Shown here: positions 37,329 through 48,211 of the stretch, in pieces
How positions within the stretch are numbered: the first letter of the stretch is position 1
How the letters are laid out: the number at the start of each line of letters is the position of its first letter
Source of the DNA: Punica granatum
Lineage: Eukaryota > Streptophyta > Magnoliopsida > Myrtales > Lythraceae
NCBI RefSeq assembly: GCF_007655135.1
Contig: NC_045129.1
Span: 28,769,122 to 28,833,121, forward strand
Length of the DNA: 64,000 nt
Direction of reading: 5' to 3'
Translations under genes and position numbers: made by a program
Notes under the pieces: model-generated
What the model saw: only the letters and a program-made list of their open reading frames with translations
The model's database searches: none
Told to the model about the DNA's origin: nothing

Positions 37329-37454
37329 TACGTGGCTGGGGACACGTGTAGAGAAGTACTGGGCCCGCTGACGTTATCACCACTGCACATGGGAAACCCG
37401 CCCTTGTTTATCCAAAAGTACGCCCGCCCTTCCCAATGGGAGCCCGCCACGTGG
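37329..37454. promoter_or_regulatory. Cluster of ACGT/G-box elements upstream of the BBX gene
   Basis: Three ACGT-core sites occur within 126 bp: TACGTGGC (37329-37336), ACACGTGT (37342-37349) and a palindromic CCACGTGG (37447-37454). G-boxes bind bZIP and bHLH factors such as HY5 and PIFs and are common in light-regulated promoters. They lie about 350-450 bp upstream of the inferred BBX start. The regulatory link is an inference from position. Confidence 0.6.
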
Positions 37455-37629
37455 CTAGAAATGGCTAGAGTTGCTATCGAGCGGTGGGGCCCACATGGGC
37501 GGAGTCAACCCACTGCAACGGTATTCACGAGAGCCTCCATCCCGTCCCAACACTACCCTCTTTTCTTTGCTTCCCATTTTTTCGCAGGTTTAGTCCAATG
37601 TAAAGCACGCGTATGCCGAAGTGCATAAT

Positions 37630-38385
37630 TATCAATTTTGTTCAAATCTTTAATTATGATCATCTATCTATGTCAATAGTCAATATTGCACTCGGTCATC
37701 GGGTTGTGATCGCATTGTAACGAGACTTTGCCATTGAACATCAAGGTCGCTAGGAGTCACTCTTGGCTCACTCGGGGACTCTCGTAATATAGCTGAATGT
37801 TTCTTCTTGCCAATGACTGGATACGCTGGCCCGGCCGACGATGAATCTCTCTCATTAGAATATTGTTTGAGTTAATTATCCATGAAGGTTTTGGTTATTA
37901 AGTCGATGTTAAATTGCTCGGACTAACTCTTTTAAGAAGGTTTCATGATAATATATTACCAAAGAGCTTTTAAGAACGTTACTGCCGCACCGAAGACAAA
38001 AAGGACGGGCTAAAATAAAGCAAAGAAAGATTAGACTAATTCAGGTTCAAACATGATCGGTCTATTAATAGAAAAAAAAATCTCCTAATTTATAGATTTT
38101 CTCTATTTGTAGGACTCGAATGTGATATCTTAGTAATGGGAATCGGCTCCAAACCAACCACACACATTAGTATGGTAGTCTTAAGATTGAACAAGCATCT
38201 TCGCGGTAGATTTTGCCCCTAAATCCATTGAAGTGTCAATTCAAAGCCAATAACGTTGATATATCAGAATTCCGGCTGGGATGAATCCACACCTCCGTTG
38301 ATTTGAGACTTTCAGACACGTTTTTCTTCGAATAATGAGTACACAGGGCATTAGAATCTTCAATGAAAATGAGTGAAATATTGGA
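37630..38385. other. Intergenic DNA with one SINE-like fragment
   Basis: No gene is seen. Positions 38025-38190 on the minus strand align with SINE family 1 (TTGGTTTGGAGCCGATTCCC, CATTCGAGTCCTAC, TAATAGACCGATC), a degraded copy. Confidence 0.5.
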
Positions 38386-38388
38386 AAA

Positions 38389-38425
38389 CTAGCCAATGAC
38401 CGTCGTGTATCACGCGACTCTTTCG
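38389..38425 (-). mobile_element. Helitron-like 3' end (minus)
   Basis: On the minus strand: stem GTCGCGTGATACACGAC, then TTGGCTAG before T. The stem-loop plus CTRR-T arrangement is typical. The body would extend rightward. Confidence 0.55.
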
Positions 38426-39309
38426 CTTAAATAAATACTAAAATGTGAAATTATTTGTACATGCCTTTTTGCAGTCCAATGAATCACTTATCCAAAAAAA
38501 CTAACATATATAAATTAATAATTTTTTTATGTACTTCAATTATTACTAATCATATGCATCCATATTGTAATCAATTATAAAATATAAAAGACGAAACGGG
38601 AAATGTGAAAACTATATTTCATATCCCTCAGCTCCACATAAATCGATTCAAAAGAAATTGGAAGCTCTATTTAATAACTTCAGCTCAATGTAAATCGACT
38701 TTTTATATTCTACTTAAATGAATATTCATCATATTAACATATACAATTTATTAACATATATAACTATGTTATATTTATATCAAGTGAACCACATTAGAAT
38801 AGTTTTTAATATGTTTAAAAAATATGACTATGGTAATTATCCAAAAATAAAAGTAAATTTTTTTATAATAATTAAAATAGTCTATTATTATATTTATATA
38901 ATTATATATGAGGTCAAGTTAATTACATTGAAAGGTAAAAAAAAGCTTAAATTGGAAAATATGTCCAAAAAATTTGGAAAAAATTCAAGAGAACACAAAT
39001 CCTATTAAAACCACGTGCAGAACATTCATTTAATTTTAGAAAAGCAATGATTCACTTATATATAATTAAGGGATCACATATGATTATATTAAAAGAATCA
39101 CTCACATATAAACATGATATATTTTCATATGAAAAACGTTTGTAACAAATCATATATGTCTTTTTATTGCTAATATACAAAGAAAATGATGCTAAAAAGG
39201 GTATAGATAGCATTATGAGACATATAATCAAGCATAGAAATTATATATTTGATAAAAAAAAGTACAATTAATTTTACTGACTCCTATTAGTAATAACTTA
39301 TGTAAAAAT

Positions 39310-39337
39310 CCCATGCAACGCATGGGTAAAAACACTA
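39310..39337 (+). mobile_element. Helitron-like 3' end (plus)
   Basis: A perfect 7-bp stem (CCCATGC and GCATGGG with an AAC loop, 39310-39326) is followed 7 bases later by CTAG before T. This is the classic plant Helitron terminus. The 5' TC end was not located; the body should lie to the left. Confidence 0.7.
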
Positions 39338-40684
39338 GTGTGTAATAAAAAAATATATGACTATTGATGGAAAAAATGTAATAAAACTATTTATTATAGG
39401 GGTTCCAATTTAAGACTCTTGATATGATATAATTTTCTTTCTTTCCATTGAGGATATTATATAAATTTCTCGTTTGATTCTTCATTCTTGTTTGTTTCGT
39501 GTTTATATTAATAAAATTCTTTCCTTCGTGTTTATTTTGCGAATATATGACCAAAATACAGTTTTAGCAACTAGTAGAGCACGTTCACAAAAGCAAATTA
39601 AGCAATTAGATGCAAGGACTTACCTAATAATCACTCTACATTTGTAATCTCTTCTTGTTGTTTCCTTTATCTCTCGCTTCCTCAGTAAATTTTAGGAAAA
39701 ATGTCAAATTTGGTCCTCAACCTTTAGCTCTTTTTCTATCTTAATCCTAAACCTTTTCTTTGGCTGGATTTCGTCCTCAATCTTTTTTGTGCGGTATGAG
39801 TTCAGTCATTTCGTCCAAAATTTTGTTCATTTTCCCTGATATGTATATTCGTCACATGAGAGTGCGCCAAGTGCGCAACATATCACTGCTATTCTAAACC
39901 GGTTGTTATAGAGCAAATCAGATTATTTTTTTAATCAGATCCGTAAACCGAACTAAGATATTTCCGGTTCTTTTACGATTCCAGCTATCGCTTCTCTTTC
40001 ATCATCTCACGCACTGACAGATGGCTGGAATCCTAAAAGAATCGAAAATATCTTAGTCCGGTTTACGGGTCTGATTAAAAAAAGAATCGGATTTTCTCTA
40101 TAACAACTAGTTTAGAGTAGCAGTGATCTGTTGCGCACGTGGCGCACTCTCATTTGACAAATATAAAAGTCAGGGAAAATGGATGGAATTTTGGACGGAA
40201 GGACTAAACTTATACCGTGCAAAAAAGATTGAGGATGAAATCCAACCAAAGAAAACGTTTAGGACTAAGATAGAAAAAGAGTTAAAGGTTAATGACCAAA
40301 TTTGACATTTTCCCTAAATTTTAAAATAGAAATGTGGAATAAAAAATGTACGACCATTGATGGAAAAAATGTAGTAAAACTGTATATTATAGTGGTTCCA
40401 ATATAATACTTTTGATATGATATAATTTTCTTTCTTTCCATTGAGATATTATATAAATTTATTGTTTCTCTCATTCTTATGTGTTTCGTGTATACATTAA
40501 TAAAATTCTTTTGTTCCCGTTTATTTTGCTAATATATGACCAACATACAGTTTTAACAATAAGAAGAGCACGTTTATAAAAGCAAATTAAGCAATTAGAT
40601 GCAAGAACTTACCTAATAATTACTCTACATTTGTAATCTCTTCTTGTTATTATCGTGGTCTCTCACTTCCTCAGTAAGATTTGA
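39338..40684. repeat. Direct repeat pair (about 350 bp) separated by a MULE
   Basis: Unit A (39338-39690) and unit B (about 40330-40684) share long blocks such as TTTTCTTTCTTTCCATTGAG, AAAGCAAATTAAGCAATTAG and TACATTTGTAATCTCTTCTT. They would be adjacent tandem copies if the MULE at 39695-40314 were removed. Confidence 0.9.
39695..40314. mobile_element. Foldback Mutator-like element with 9-bp TSD
   Basis: The arms are long imperfect inverted repeats; both ends read GGAAAAATGTCAAATTTGG or near variants from outside in. Inner matches include CGCACTCTCAT, CTTAGTCCGGTTTACGG and its complement. An exact 9-bp direct repeat, TAAATTTTA, flanks it (39686-39694 and 40315-40323). No transposase is encoded. 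Confidence 0.92.
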
Positions 40685-40723
40685 TATTTTCCAAAGATTG
40701 GGGAGCATGGAATATTAGAGAAA

Positions 40724-40751
40724 CTAGTTAATACCCGTGCTTTCCACGGGT
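40724..40751 (-). mobile_element. Helitron-like 3' end (minus)
   Basis: Minus strand: ACCCGTGGAAAGCACGGGT (stem CCCGTG/CACGGG, 40733-40751), then ATTAACTAG before T. Strong stem and CTAG-T end. Confidence 0.68.
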
Positions 40752-41589
40752 TATATAAATGACAATTACTTTGTTCAATCAAATATATAGAAATGTTTAT
40801 ACTTTTCAATTTCTTTTATATAAAAGTACAACAAACATTATAAATATAAAATTTTGAAATAATAAAAGCGTGGTCGTCGACATTTATTATTATTATACTT
40901 ATAATTTTGACTTTAATTATATAAAAATATAATTATAACACGTGCTTGAATAATTCCCGTTTTGTTAAAAAATGTTAAAGGGAAATCGTTTCTAAGAGAC
41001 ACCTGCAATGATTCTCAAATATGTATAAAGTTAGTTTGACTAATTCAATTTATATTCAATAAATTAATATCTCACATATTAGTTCACCACAAAATATCTC
41101 ACATCTTAAATCATCATTATGAGAAAGCTACAAAAGATACTTTCTAAATAACTATACGTATCTTTTTTTTTTATCCCATATATATATCAGTGTGCACTTG
41201 AAATATCAATATTATGGTTGTTCATAACTAAATATAATTCAACAAGAAGGAAGATATAAAGAAATTAAGGGGAAAAAAGAATGCAAATTTTCTTTATATG
41301 AAGTACGCTGGTCGATCAATTACCATCAGTTCTATTAGTCTATTTAAAGTATGTGCAAGGACTGGGACCTTATTTTTTGGGAATAATAATTAATTGTTGT
41401 AAAATAAAGACTCCAGTAGTTACAAGATATAGACATTGTTCTCAAACTAATTTCATCTTATCATTTAGCAAATTCTATTAATGATTAAGATGATGATTTT
41501 TACGCTAAAGTTTCTACAAGTTAGAATTAATCTTATCATTTGAGTTTATTTTGTGAAATATGACAAAAAAAATCCATAATTAGAAATAA

Positions 41590-41770
41590 ACGAGAAGTTA
41601 TTGGGTGATTCTACCTCGCCACTTGCCGTGAGAAAGCACCAATTAAATTGCATGAAATTAGGGACTTGGTGCTAATCACTCGGATAATTGTTAGAATTAT
41701 TCTTCATTAAAGAATTCTTATTGGTTCTTTCTTATCATATCATTTGAGGTAAGATCATTTAAAGTTTTCC
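41590..41770 (+). repeat. Dispersed repeat, inverted copy at about 26490-26680
   Basis: Shared words in opposite orientation include ATTCTTTAATGAAAAATAATT/its complement and CGGATAATTGT. The family is probably part of a Helitron or other transposon. No coding sequence is present. Confidence 0.55.
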
Positions 41771-41827
41771 CCAAATAAGCATACCAAATCCATAAAACCA
41801 ACCGAATTCAAGAAGTCATCTAACTGA

Positions 41828-42104
41828 CATCTTTAATCTCTTCTTTCCTTTATTCTCGTGCTCATGCTTCCTCATTGTATTCCTTTATTCTCGTGCTCAT
41901 GCTTCCTCATCGTTCAACATGAAACAAATAACGAAAATCAGATATCATTCAAATATTGGAAAAAAAACATAAAATAATAAAAATTGAACAAAATGTAGAG
42001 TTAGAAATAAACAGAACCACATTCATAAAATTAATCTGAAGTCGCTTGATCATTAGTTGACATATTAGTTCCTTGGGCTCCCACTTCCCCATTGCATTCC
42101 TTTT
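41828..42104. repeat. Repeat array unit left of the LTR element, with 35-bp tandem
   Basis: Contains TAATCTCTTCTTTCC, GTTCAACATGAA and GATATCATTCAAA, which recur to the right of the LTR element at 50884-51250. It is related to the 39338-40684 repeats. A 35-bp unit is tandemly doubled at 41846-41910 (CTTTATTCTCGTGCTCATGC). Confidence 0.75.
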
Positions 42105-42109
42105 GGTCA

Positions 42110-42445
42110 TGATGTGGATCGGAGAATAGGGGTGCTGGACATCGTCGAGAAGGACTTCATGCTTCGATAACCTGCAAGAAAGGGAATATCGGGAGAGAAT
42201 CCCGATTTTCCTCTCCGATACTTAAATGAGTAATCGGAATTAGAATGAATGAATGAACTGTCTGGAAAGTTACGTACGTGGAGTATATATAAACGTTTTC
42301 TAAGTGTTGGCAGTTACCAAGAAAGATGTTCAAAATTGAATTCGAGTAACTGTTCACACCAAATTCGTGGTCAGGCCTGTTAGTAGGTTTTGTGGGCTCC
42401 CTTTCTAACTGGGCCTTTTGGGGCCTACAATTCACGGGCCCATCA
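42110..42445 (-). repeat. 3' LTR of the outer element
   Basis: Aligns with 50572-50883 throughout (GGATCGGAGAA, GAATGAATGAATGAAC, AAAATTGAATTCGAGTAAC, GTGGGCTCCCTTTCTAA). It contains a TATATATAAACG segment absent from the other LTR. Confidence 0.92.
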
Positions 42446-43794
42446 TTTGCCCCCTTAGCGTCTTTTCCTGTAGGGTGGGAGAAGGCGCATTGATTATACA
42501 CATGCGAGTCGCATATCTTTTGCATTTTCGCAATTGTCTCATGGGACTAATTAATGTCACTAATTCAAATTCCTTTTTATGTTGAGCGTTCTTGTGGATG
42601 TTTTGTGGGGCGTCATAATTGCCCCATTTAGTGTAATAAACCTAGCGAATTGTTGACGTTTTTACCGATTTGAGCGTTCATACAGATCTAGGCTTGAAGG
42701 ACATGGCATTGCCCCCCCTGCCATGATGGCTTCTTGGCTCTACAAAGATTTATGCGACCTTATTACTCGTAGTTGTTAGTAGAAGGTAGCAAGCCTAGGA
42801 CTTTGCTTATCATTTCGTTCTCTGCTTCACTTCACTTTTCTTATTTTGTTTCGCTTGAATTTTATTTGCCATGTTGTTCTTCTGATTCGCTTCGCGCTTC
42901 AACGTGTCACATCTAATGTTGCATGCTTGTCGATATATTTGTTGCCACTGGTTTCGAGTTTTGCTTCAAGTTTCTTTTGCTTTATTTATTTCTCGGCACG
43001 ACATTCAGGTGATACATTTACAGCATCTAAAGTCGATTCGTAGTTCTCGTTTTCTAAAATGCAATGGTGTTGCGTTTTCCTCTAAGCTACTTTGGTACCC
43101 CGGAGTTGCTTTGGCATCGAGCTTTTTCAGAAGCTGCTTCGATCTCTCGAAGCCGCTTTGCTTATTTCGATTTCTTAAAACTTCTTTGACCACTCCGATT
43201 TCTTAAAACTGCTTTAACCACTTTATTTCTCGAAGCTGCTTTGACTACTGCCTACTTTATGAACTGATTTCTGGAGTTTTTCATGGCTACTTTGATGACT
43301 GTTCCTCCTTTGCTTCTCACAGGTTGCGTATTTTGCGTTATAGCTTCGATAGTTTATCTTCCATTTAATTCCTTCACCTTGTCAAGTAGCATAGCCTTCG
43401 CCTTGCTGAGCTTTGCTGTAGAGCCCTTAGGCAAGATTGACTTGTCTATTCGGTTTGGAGAAAGGAAGAAATCCACAAGTATTATGGTAAGTTTCATGCA
43501 CTTATATTTCATTTTAATACACTTTGTCGTAGACTTAGGTCCAAGTCGTGCGTTCACCTCGATGTGGGCGTACCACAAGACTTCGTCATCAAGCTTGTTC
43601 CCGTCACCCCTATGTCTGGGCTTCACTCATTTAGCCCGTAAATGCACTGTGCCCACGTCCCACTTTTTAGGTTAGTCATGTCAATGTCGCAACATACTAT
43701 TGAAGGAGGGTGATTCTTATGGTGTCACCTAAACGGGTGAACTCCTAACGCCTGGTAAACATTATCAATTTACGGGATGTACCGCGAACTTTCA

Positions 43795-43960
43795 TGGGCT
43801 TCGACAACCTCATTCGATAGCCTTGTAGGCTTCGACGGCCTTATTGCTTCGAAAGCCTGTAGACTTCGATGGCCTTATTGCTTTGACAGCCAGTAGGCTT
43901 CGACAACCTCATGGCTTCGATAGTCTTGTAGGCTTTGACAGCCTCATGACTTTAGTAGAT
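43795..43960. repeat. Short tandem repeats inside the outer LTR element
   Basis: The word GGCTTCGACAGCCT and variants (GACGGCC, GATAGCC) recur about every 20-27 bp. A related CTTCGA/CTTTGA-rich tract lies at 43080-43260. Confidence 0.8.
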
Positions 43961-44202
43961 AACACATTGATTTAGTAGATGACATTTCTCCCTTTTATAT
44001 CTCCTTTCACACTTATAATTGATGTTTCTCTTGGCGTAGGCTGAAGCCTCTTCATTTGTAGTTGGTCAAACAATTCATTCTTGATACCATATAGAGCTGC
44101 TAGAGGTCTTCAATATATTATTGATTACATGAGGAGACGTTGCTCGGGTGATGCTCTCCATTCCCGTTGTACTCCATCGTTTACGTTGGTGGGATTTGCT
44201 TT

Positions 44203-44557
44203 TGTTGGAGTATTGTCTCAGTGCTGTTGAATTAATTTTATCTTTATCGTTATGCTTTGTTAAGCAGTTGTGTTAATCTACATTTAAGTTATTAGGTTGC
44301 ATTATCTTTTACTGTTACTTTTAGTAGCTATTTTTAAGGTTTGTAGGACAGGTGTGCAGAAGCAGTTCTGCAGTTATCTTGTATGTGAGGGCAGTTTCTG
44401 TACTCTCTCCTTTTTATGTTTGTTTCTTGTACTCAAAACTCTGCTCTGCAGTTAGTGAATATACGTTTTCTTTATTCCTTCACCTCTCTCTCTATCTCTC
44501 TATCCTTGTGTGAGTGTGTGAGTGAGTTTGCTGCAAAAACAGTAAAATTACACAACA
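44203..44557 (+). repeat. 5' LTR of the copia element
   Basis: TG...CA ends (TGTTGGAGTATTGTC to TTACACAACA), with CTCTCTCTCTATCTCTCTAT near its right end. It matches the split 3' LTR. Confidence 0.96.
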
Positions 44558-44657
44558 GTGGTATCAGAGCTTCCTTGATCTTAAGGGACCTGTGTGGGTG
44601 AGAGACTTGTGAGGTTAATTGAGTGTTTTGGCTACATCCGTTGAAGTTCAAGGCAAG

Positions 44658-46375
44658 ATGGAGGCAGGTTCGAGTGGATTCTCTGCCATGGCACCACCTG
44701 TGTTTGATGGGGAGAATTATCAAGCATGGGCTGTGAAGATAACAGCTTTTATGGAAGGTTGTGATTTGTGGGAAGCAGTAGAAGAAGACTACAAGGTGGC
44801 TCCCCTTCCTAACAATCCAACCATGGCTCAGATCAAGCTGCACAAGGAGAAGAAGACCAGGAAGGCAAAGGCAAAATCGTGTCTTTATGCTGCTGTGTCA
44901 CCCACCATCTTCACCAGAGTCATGAGGCTTGAGTCAGCAAAAGCTATATGGGATTACTTGAAGGAAGAATATGAAGGAGATGAGAAGATTAGAGGTATGA
45001 AAGTGTTAAATTTGTTGAGAGAATTTGAAAGGCTTCAGATGGAAGAGAGAGAGACTGTGAAAGAGTTTGCAGACAAGCTTGTGGAGATAGCAAACAAGAT
45101 AAGGGTGTTAGAGACTGATTTAAGTGATAGCAGGTTGGTACAAAAACTACTTGTTTCAGTGCCAGAGAGATATGAGGCAACAATTGCCTCTCTTGAGAAT
45201 ACTAAGGAGTTGTCAGATCTGAAGTTTGTTGAAGTTCTAAGTGCTTTACAAGCACTAGAACAGAGGAGAATGATGAGGAGAGAAGAGCCAGTAGAGGGTG
45301 CATTGCAAGCCAAAGTGAAGCAAGGCAATCCTGCAAACAACCAAGGGAGCATGAGTTCAGATGCTGGAGATGGCAAGGTTTATACAGATCCTTGTAAGCA
45401 CTGTGGGAAGAAGAGTCATCCTCAATTTAGATGCTGGAGGAGACCTGATGTAAAGTGCAGAAAATGCCACAAAATGGGGCATGTAGAGAGGATTTGCAGG
45501 GAGCAGCATCATCATTTTGGAGAAGCACAGACTGCAGCAGCAAATGAGGTAGAGCATCTGTTTGTGGTCTCCTGCTTTAGTTCAAATGCATCTAGGGATG
45601 GCTGGCTTGTAGATAGTGGTAGTACTAACCATATGACAGGCAATGAAAGCTTGTTTTGTAAGTTAGACAGATCAGTAAAGTCAAAAGTGAGAATAGGGAA
45701 TGGTGATTTCATTGCTGTTGAAGGGAAATAAGATATATTGATTGAGGGTCCTAGTGGTACTAAGCTGATTACTGAAGTGTTGTTTGTGCCTCAAATCGAC
45801 CAAAACTTACTTAGTGTTGGTCAGCTTGTAGAGAAAGGATACAAAGTGATGTTTGAGGAGAAAAAATGTTTGATTTCTGATTCAAAGTGTCGGAAGTTAT
45901 TTGAGATTCCAATGAAGAATAAGTTTTTTTCTTTGGATCCACTGAAGATGAAGTCTAAGGTGGATGACAATCAGTCTGTTAAAGGGATTACATTGCTTGC
46001 AGACAAGCAACAAAGCTGCAATATTGCAGATGCAGTTGCATTTTTAGAAGTTGCAGGAGAAGAAGAAGGCAAAGCTGATAAAAGAGTGATGGTTGCAATC
46101 AAGGAGGAGTTGGCTATTTTAGAGCCCAATACAAAGTTTGATCTTGAGGGCTCACCAGAAGTCTTTCAAGTGCCAAAGCAGGAGAATAAAGTTTATGAAT
46201 TAAAAGAGACTCCTACAGCTTAGTACAGCAAGATGGATGAACACCTCCTGAATCTAGGCTTTGGAAGAGGCATGAGTAAGTCGACATTTCAGGTTAGAAG
46301 GGAAGCTGGTGCAGTCCAACTTGCACATAAGGTCAAATGTTTCATGCAGAAGTTTGGAGTTTGCAGCAGCATATG
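44658..46375 (+). pseudogene. Copia gag-pol remnant (UBN2 gag, zinc knuckles, protease, partial reverse transcriptase)
   Basis: From the ATG at 44658, 357 codons encode a copia gag (UBN2-type capsid region, about residues 20-230). Two CCHC knuckles follow (CKHCGKKSHPQFRC and CRKCHKMGHVERIC), then the start of the aspartic protease with the DSG active site (VDSGSTNHM). An in-frame TAA stops the frame at 45729-45731. The same frame resumes at 45732 with ENLLSVGQL-like protease/pre-integrase sequence and stays open to a TAG at 46221. It then ends with a short reverse-transcriptase tail (YSKMDEHLLNLGF) at 46375. The integrase and most of the reverse transcriptase, including the catalytic YVDD, are deleted. 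The element cannot move by itself but may supply a gag-like protein. Confidence 0.93.
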
Positions 46376-46627
46376 ATCCAAGGAGGAGTTTGTTGGAGTA
46401 TTGTCTCAGTGCTGTTGAATTAATTTTATCTTTATCGTTCTGCTTTGTTAAGCAGTTGTGTTAATATGCATTTAAGTTATTAGGTTGCATTATCTTTTAC
46501 TGTTACTTTTAGTAGCTATTTTTAAGGTTTGTAGGACAGGTGTGCAGAAGCAGTTCTGCAGTTATCTTGTACGTGAGGGCAGTTTCTGTACTCTCTCCTT
46601 TTTATGTTTGTTTCTTGTACTCAAAAC

Positions 46628-48211
46628 CAAGGTTGTCAGAATCGCGATTCTACCTCGAATCGGTCAAGTGTCATAGAATCGTGAATCGTGATTCGAATCG
46701 TGAATCGTAAGATTCTACCTGTAATTAAAAAAATAACATATATATATATATATATATGTAACATTCTTTCCTGAGAAAAAACAATTCTTATTCATTCAAA
46801 TAAAAACACAAACCAACAATAAGTCATAAAAACACAAAATATCGTTACAAATTATCGAAATTCAAGATTCAAAATCCAAATCATAATTCAAACTCCCGAA
46901 ATAAAAAGTTAACAACATATGTCATAATTATAACATAAAATGAACAAACATATCAAATCTCATCCAAATCTTCATAATCACCTACGTCATCATCATACAA
47001 AGTATCAAACTCATCTTCTTCAGGAAGCTCCAAGTCATCAACCGTGCCATGCTCTTGTGTGCACATATTCTCTGCATTTGCATCACCAATATGATCTCAA
47101 AATAATCACATAAAAGGGGCATAATGAAAAACGAAACTATTAGGGTATAATCAAGATGATAGGTTTGTAGAAATTTCATAGTTGCAATAGAGTAGATTTA
47201 CCTACTCCATTAGTGCATTCAATTTGTTAGATTTTTGTAGGAAACAAAGAGAAATATTCCATAAAAGAAATTAAAAGAGTTAGCCAAGATGATATGATCG
47301 GATCAATCTCAATACAAATACTTGAACCTCGGATATAAGTGCTTTTCCTGTTTCAGCAAAGCTAATGTAAAGAATTTGACTGGGATTTTACAAATTGAAA
47401 TCATGCGCAAAAGAAAAAGAGAATCTGAGTATGTTACCAGGTCACAACATCCACTAGGTTTTCTGGAGCCCTTATATCTGTTTCAATTAAAATGAACAGA
47501 CCAAAATAATCTCTCCAAAGCAGAAAGAGAAAATTTCATACAATACAACCTCTAAATATGAAGATATTTATACTTCTTTTCACATACGGAAATATGAAAT
47601 TCAAACTCATGTAACAAGCCAAGCAAATATCAATTCTGGAAAATGTGAATCAGCAGATTCGAACCGAGCCATTCACATTCAACAACCGGCCAGTAAGTGC
47701 GAAGGAAAAATAGATTAGATTGGAAGGGATGGACGACCCCTATCGAAGGATATATACGGTCCCTCCCGTACCTGGAAAATGCAGAGAAAATAACCGCAAG
47801 GATGGAAGCTCGGACAAGCTAGCTTCTCGGAAGAAGCAGGTGGTGGACCGTCAATCGAAGCTTGTAGAAGTGGATTGAAGATCTCGTCGAAGATTAGGGG
47901 CAATGGTCGATGGTCGGATTGGAAGGAGAAGGACGAAGCAGGGGAGAAATTAGGGTTCAAGAGACTGGAAAGAAGGAAGAAAGGGTGGGCGGGAGAGGGG
48001 TTTCGGGTTTGGGCTTCGGCCCGCTTATTGGGCTCGAGCTTGGGCCAAATCTGGCCTGAACGTGTCCGATTTTGCGATTCTACGATTCAACGCGCGATTC
48101 GTTAACGATTCTACAATCCCGACTCACCTAGCTGAATCGGAATCGGTGACCCCCCCTTGAATCATAGAATCGTACGATTCTACGATTCGAATCACGATTC
48201 TAACAACCATG
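46628..48211 (-). mobile_element. Non-autonomous hAT element nested in the copia 3' LTR
   Basis: Terminal inverted repeats read CAAGGTTGTCAGAATCG on the left and CATGGTTGTTAGAATCG on the reverse of the right, followed by many subterminal GAATCGTGA/GAATCGTAGAATCG words. The 8-bp target duplication CTCAAAAC (46620-46627 and 48212-48219) is exact and is the hAT signature. At 1584 bp it is too short for a full transposase. The right side keeps a leader-like stretch (GAACCCTAATTTCTCC on the minus strand) and the left keeps a transposase tail, so it is a deletion derivative of an autonomous minus-strand element. Confidence 0.95.
46953..47085 (-). pseudogene. hAT transposase C-terminal tail remnant
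   Basis: About 44 codons in one minus-strand frame encode an acidic end, with VDDLELPEEDEFDTLYDDD then VGDYEDLDEI and a stop at 46953-46955. Such acidic tails end several plant hAT transposases. The preceding AAATGCAG may be an intron acceptor. The DNA-binding zinc finger and catalytic domains are absent. Confidence 0.6.

Noticed and set aside
43795..43960. A CRISPR-like array
   Set aside because: This is a plant genome, the units are degenerate and adjacent without unique spacers; it is a minisatellite in a retroelement.
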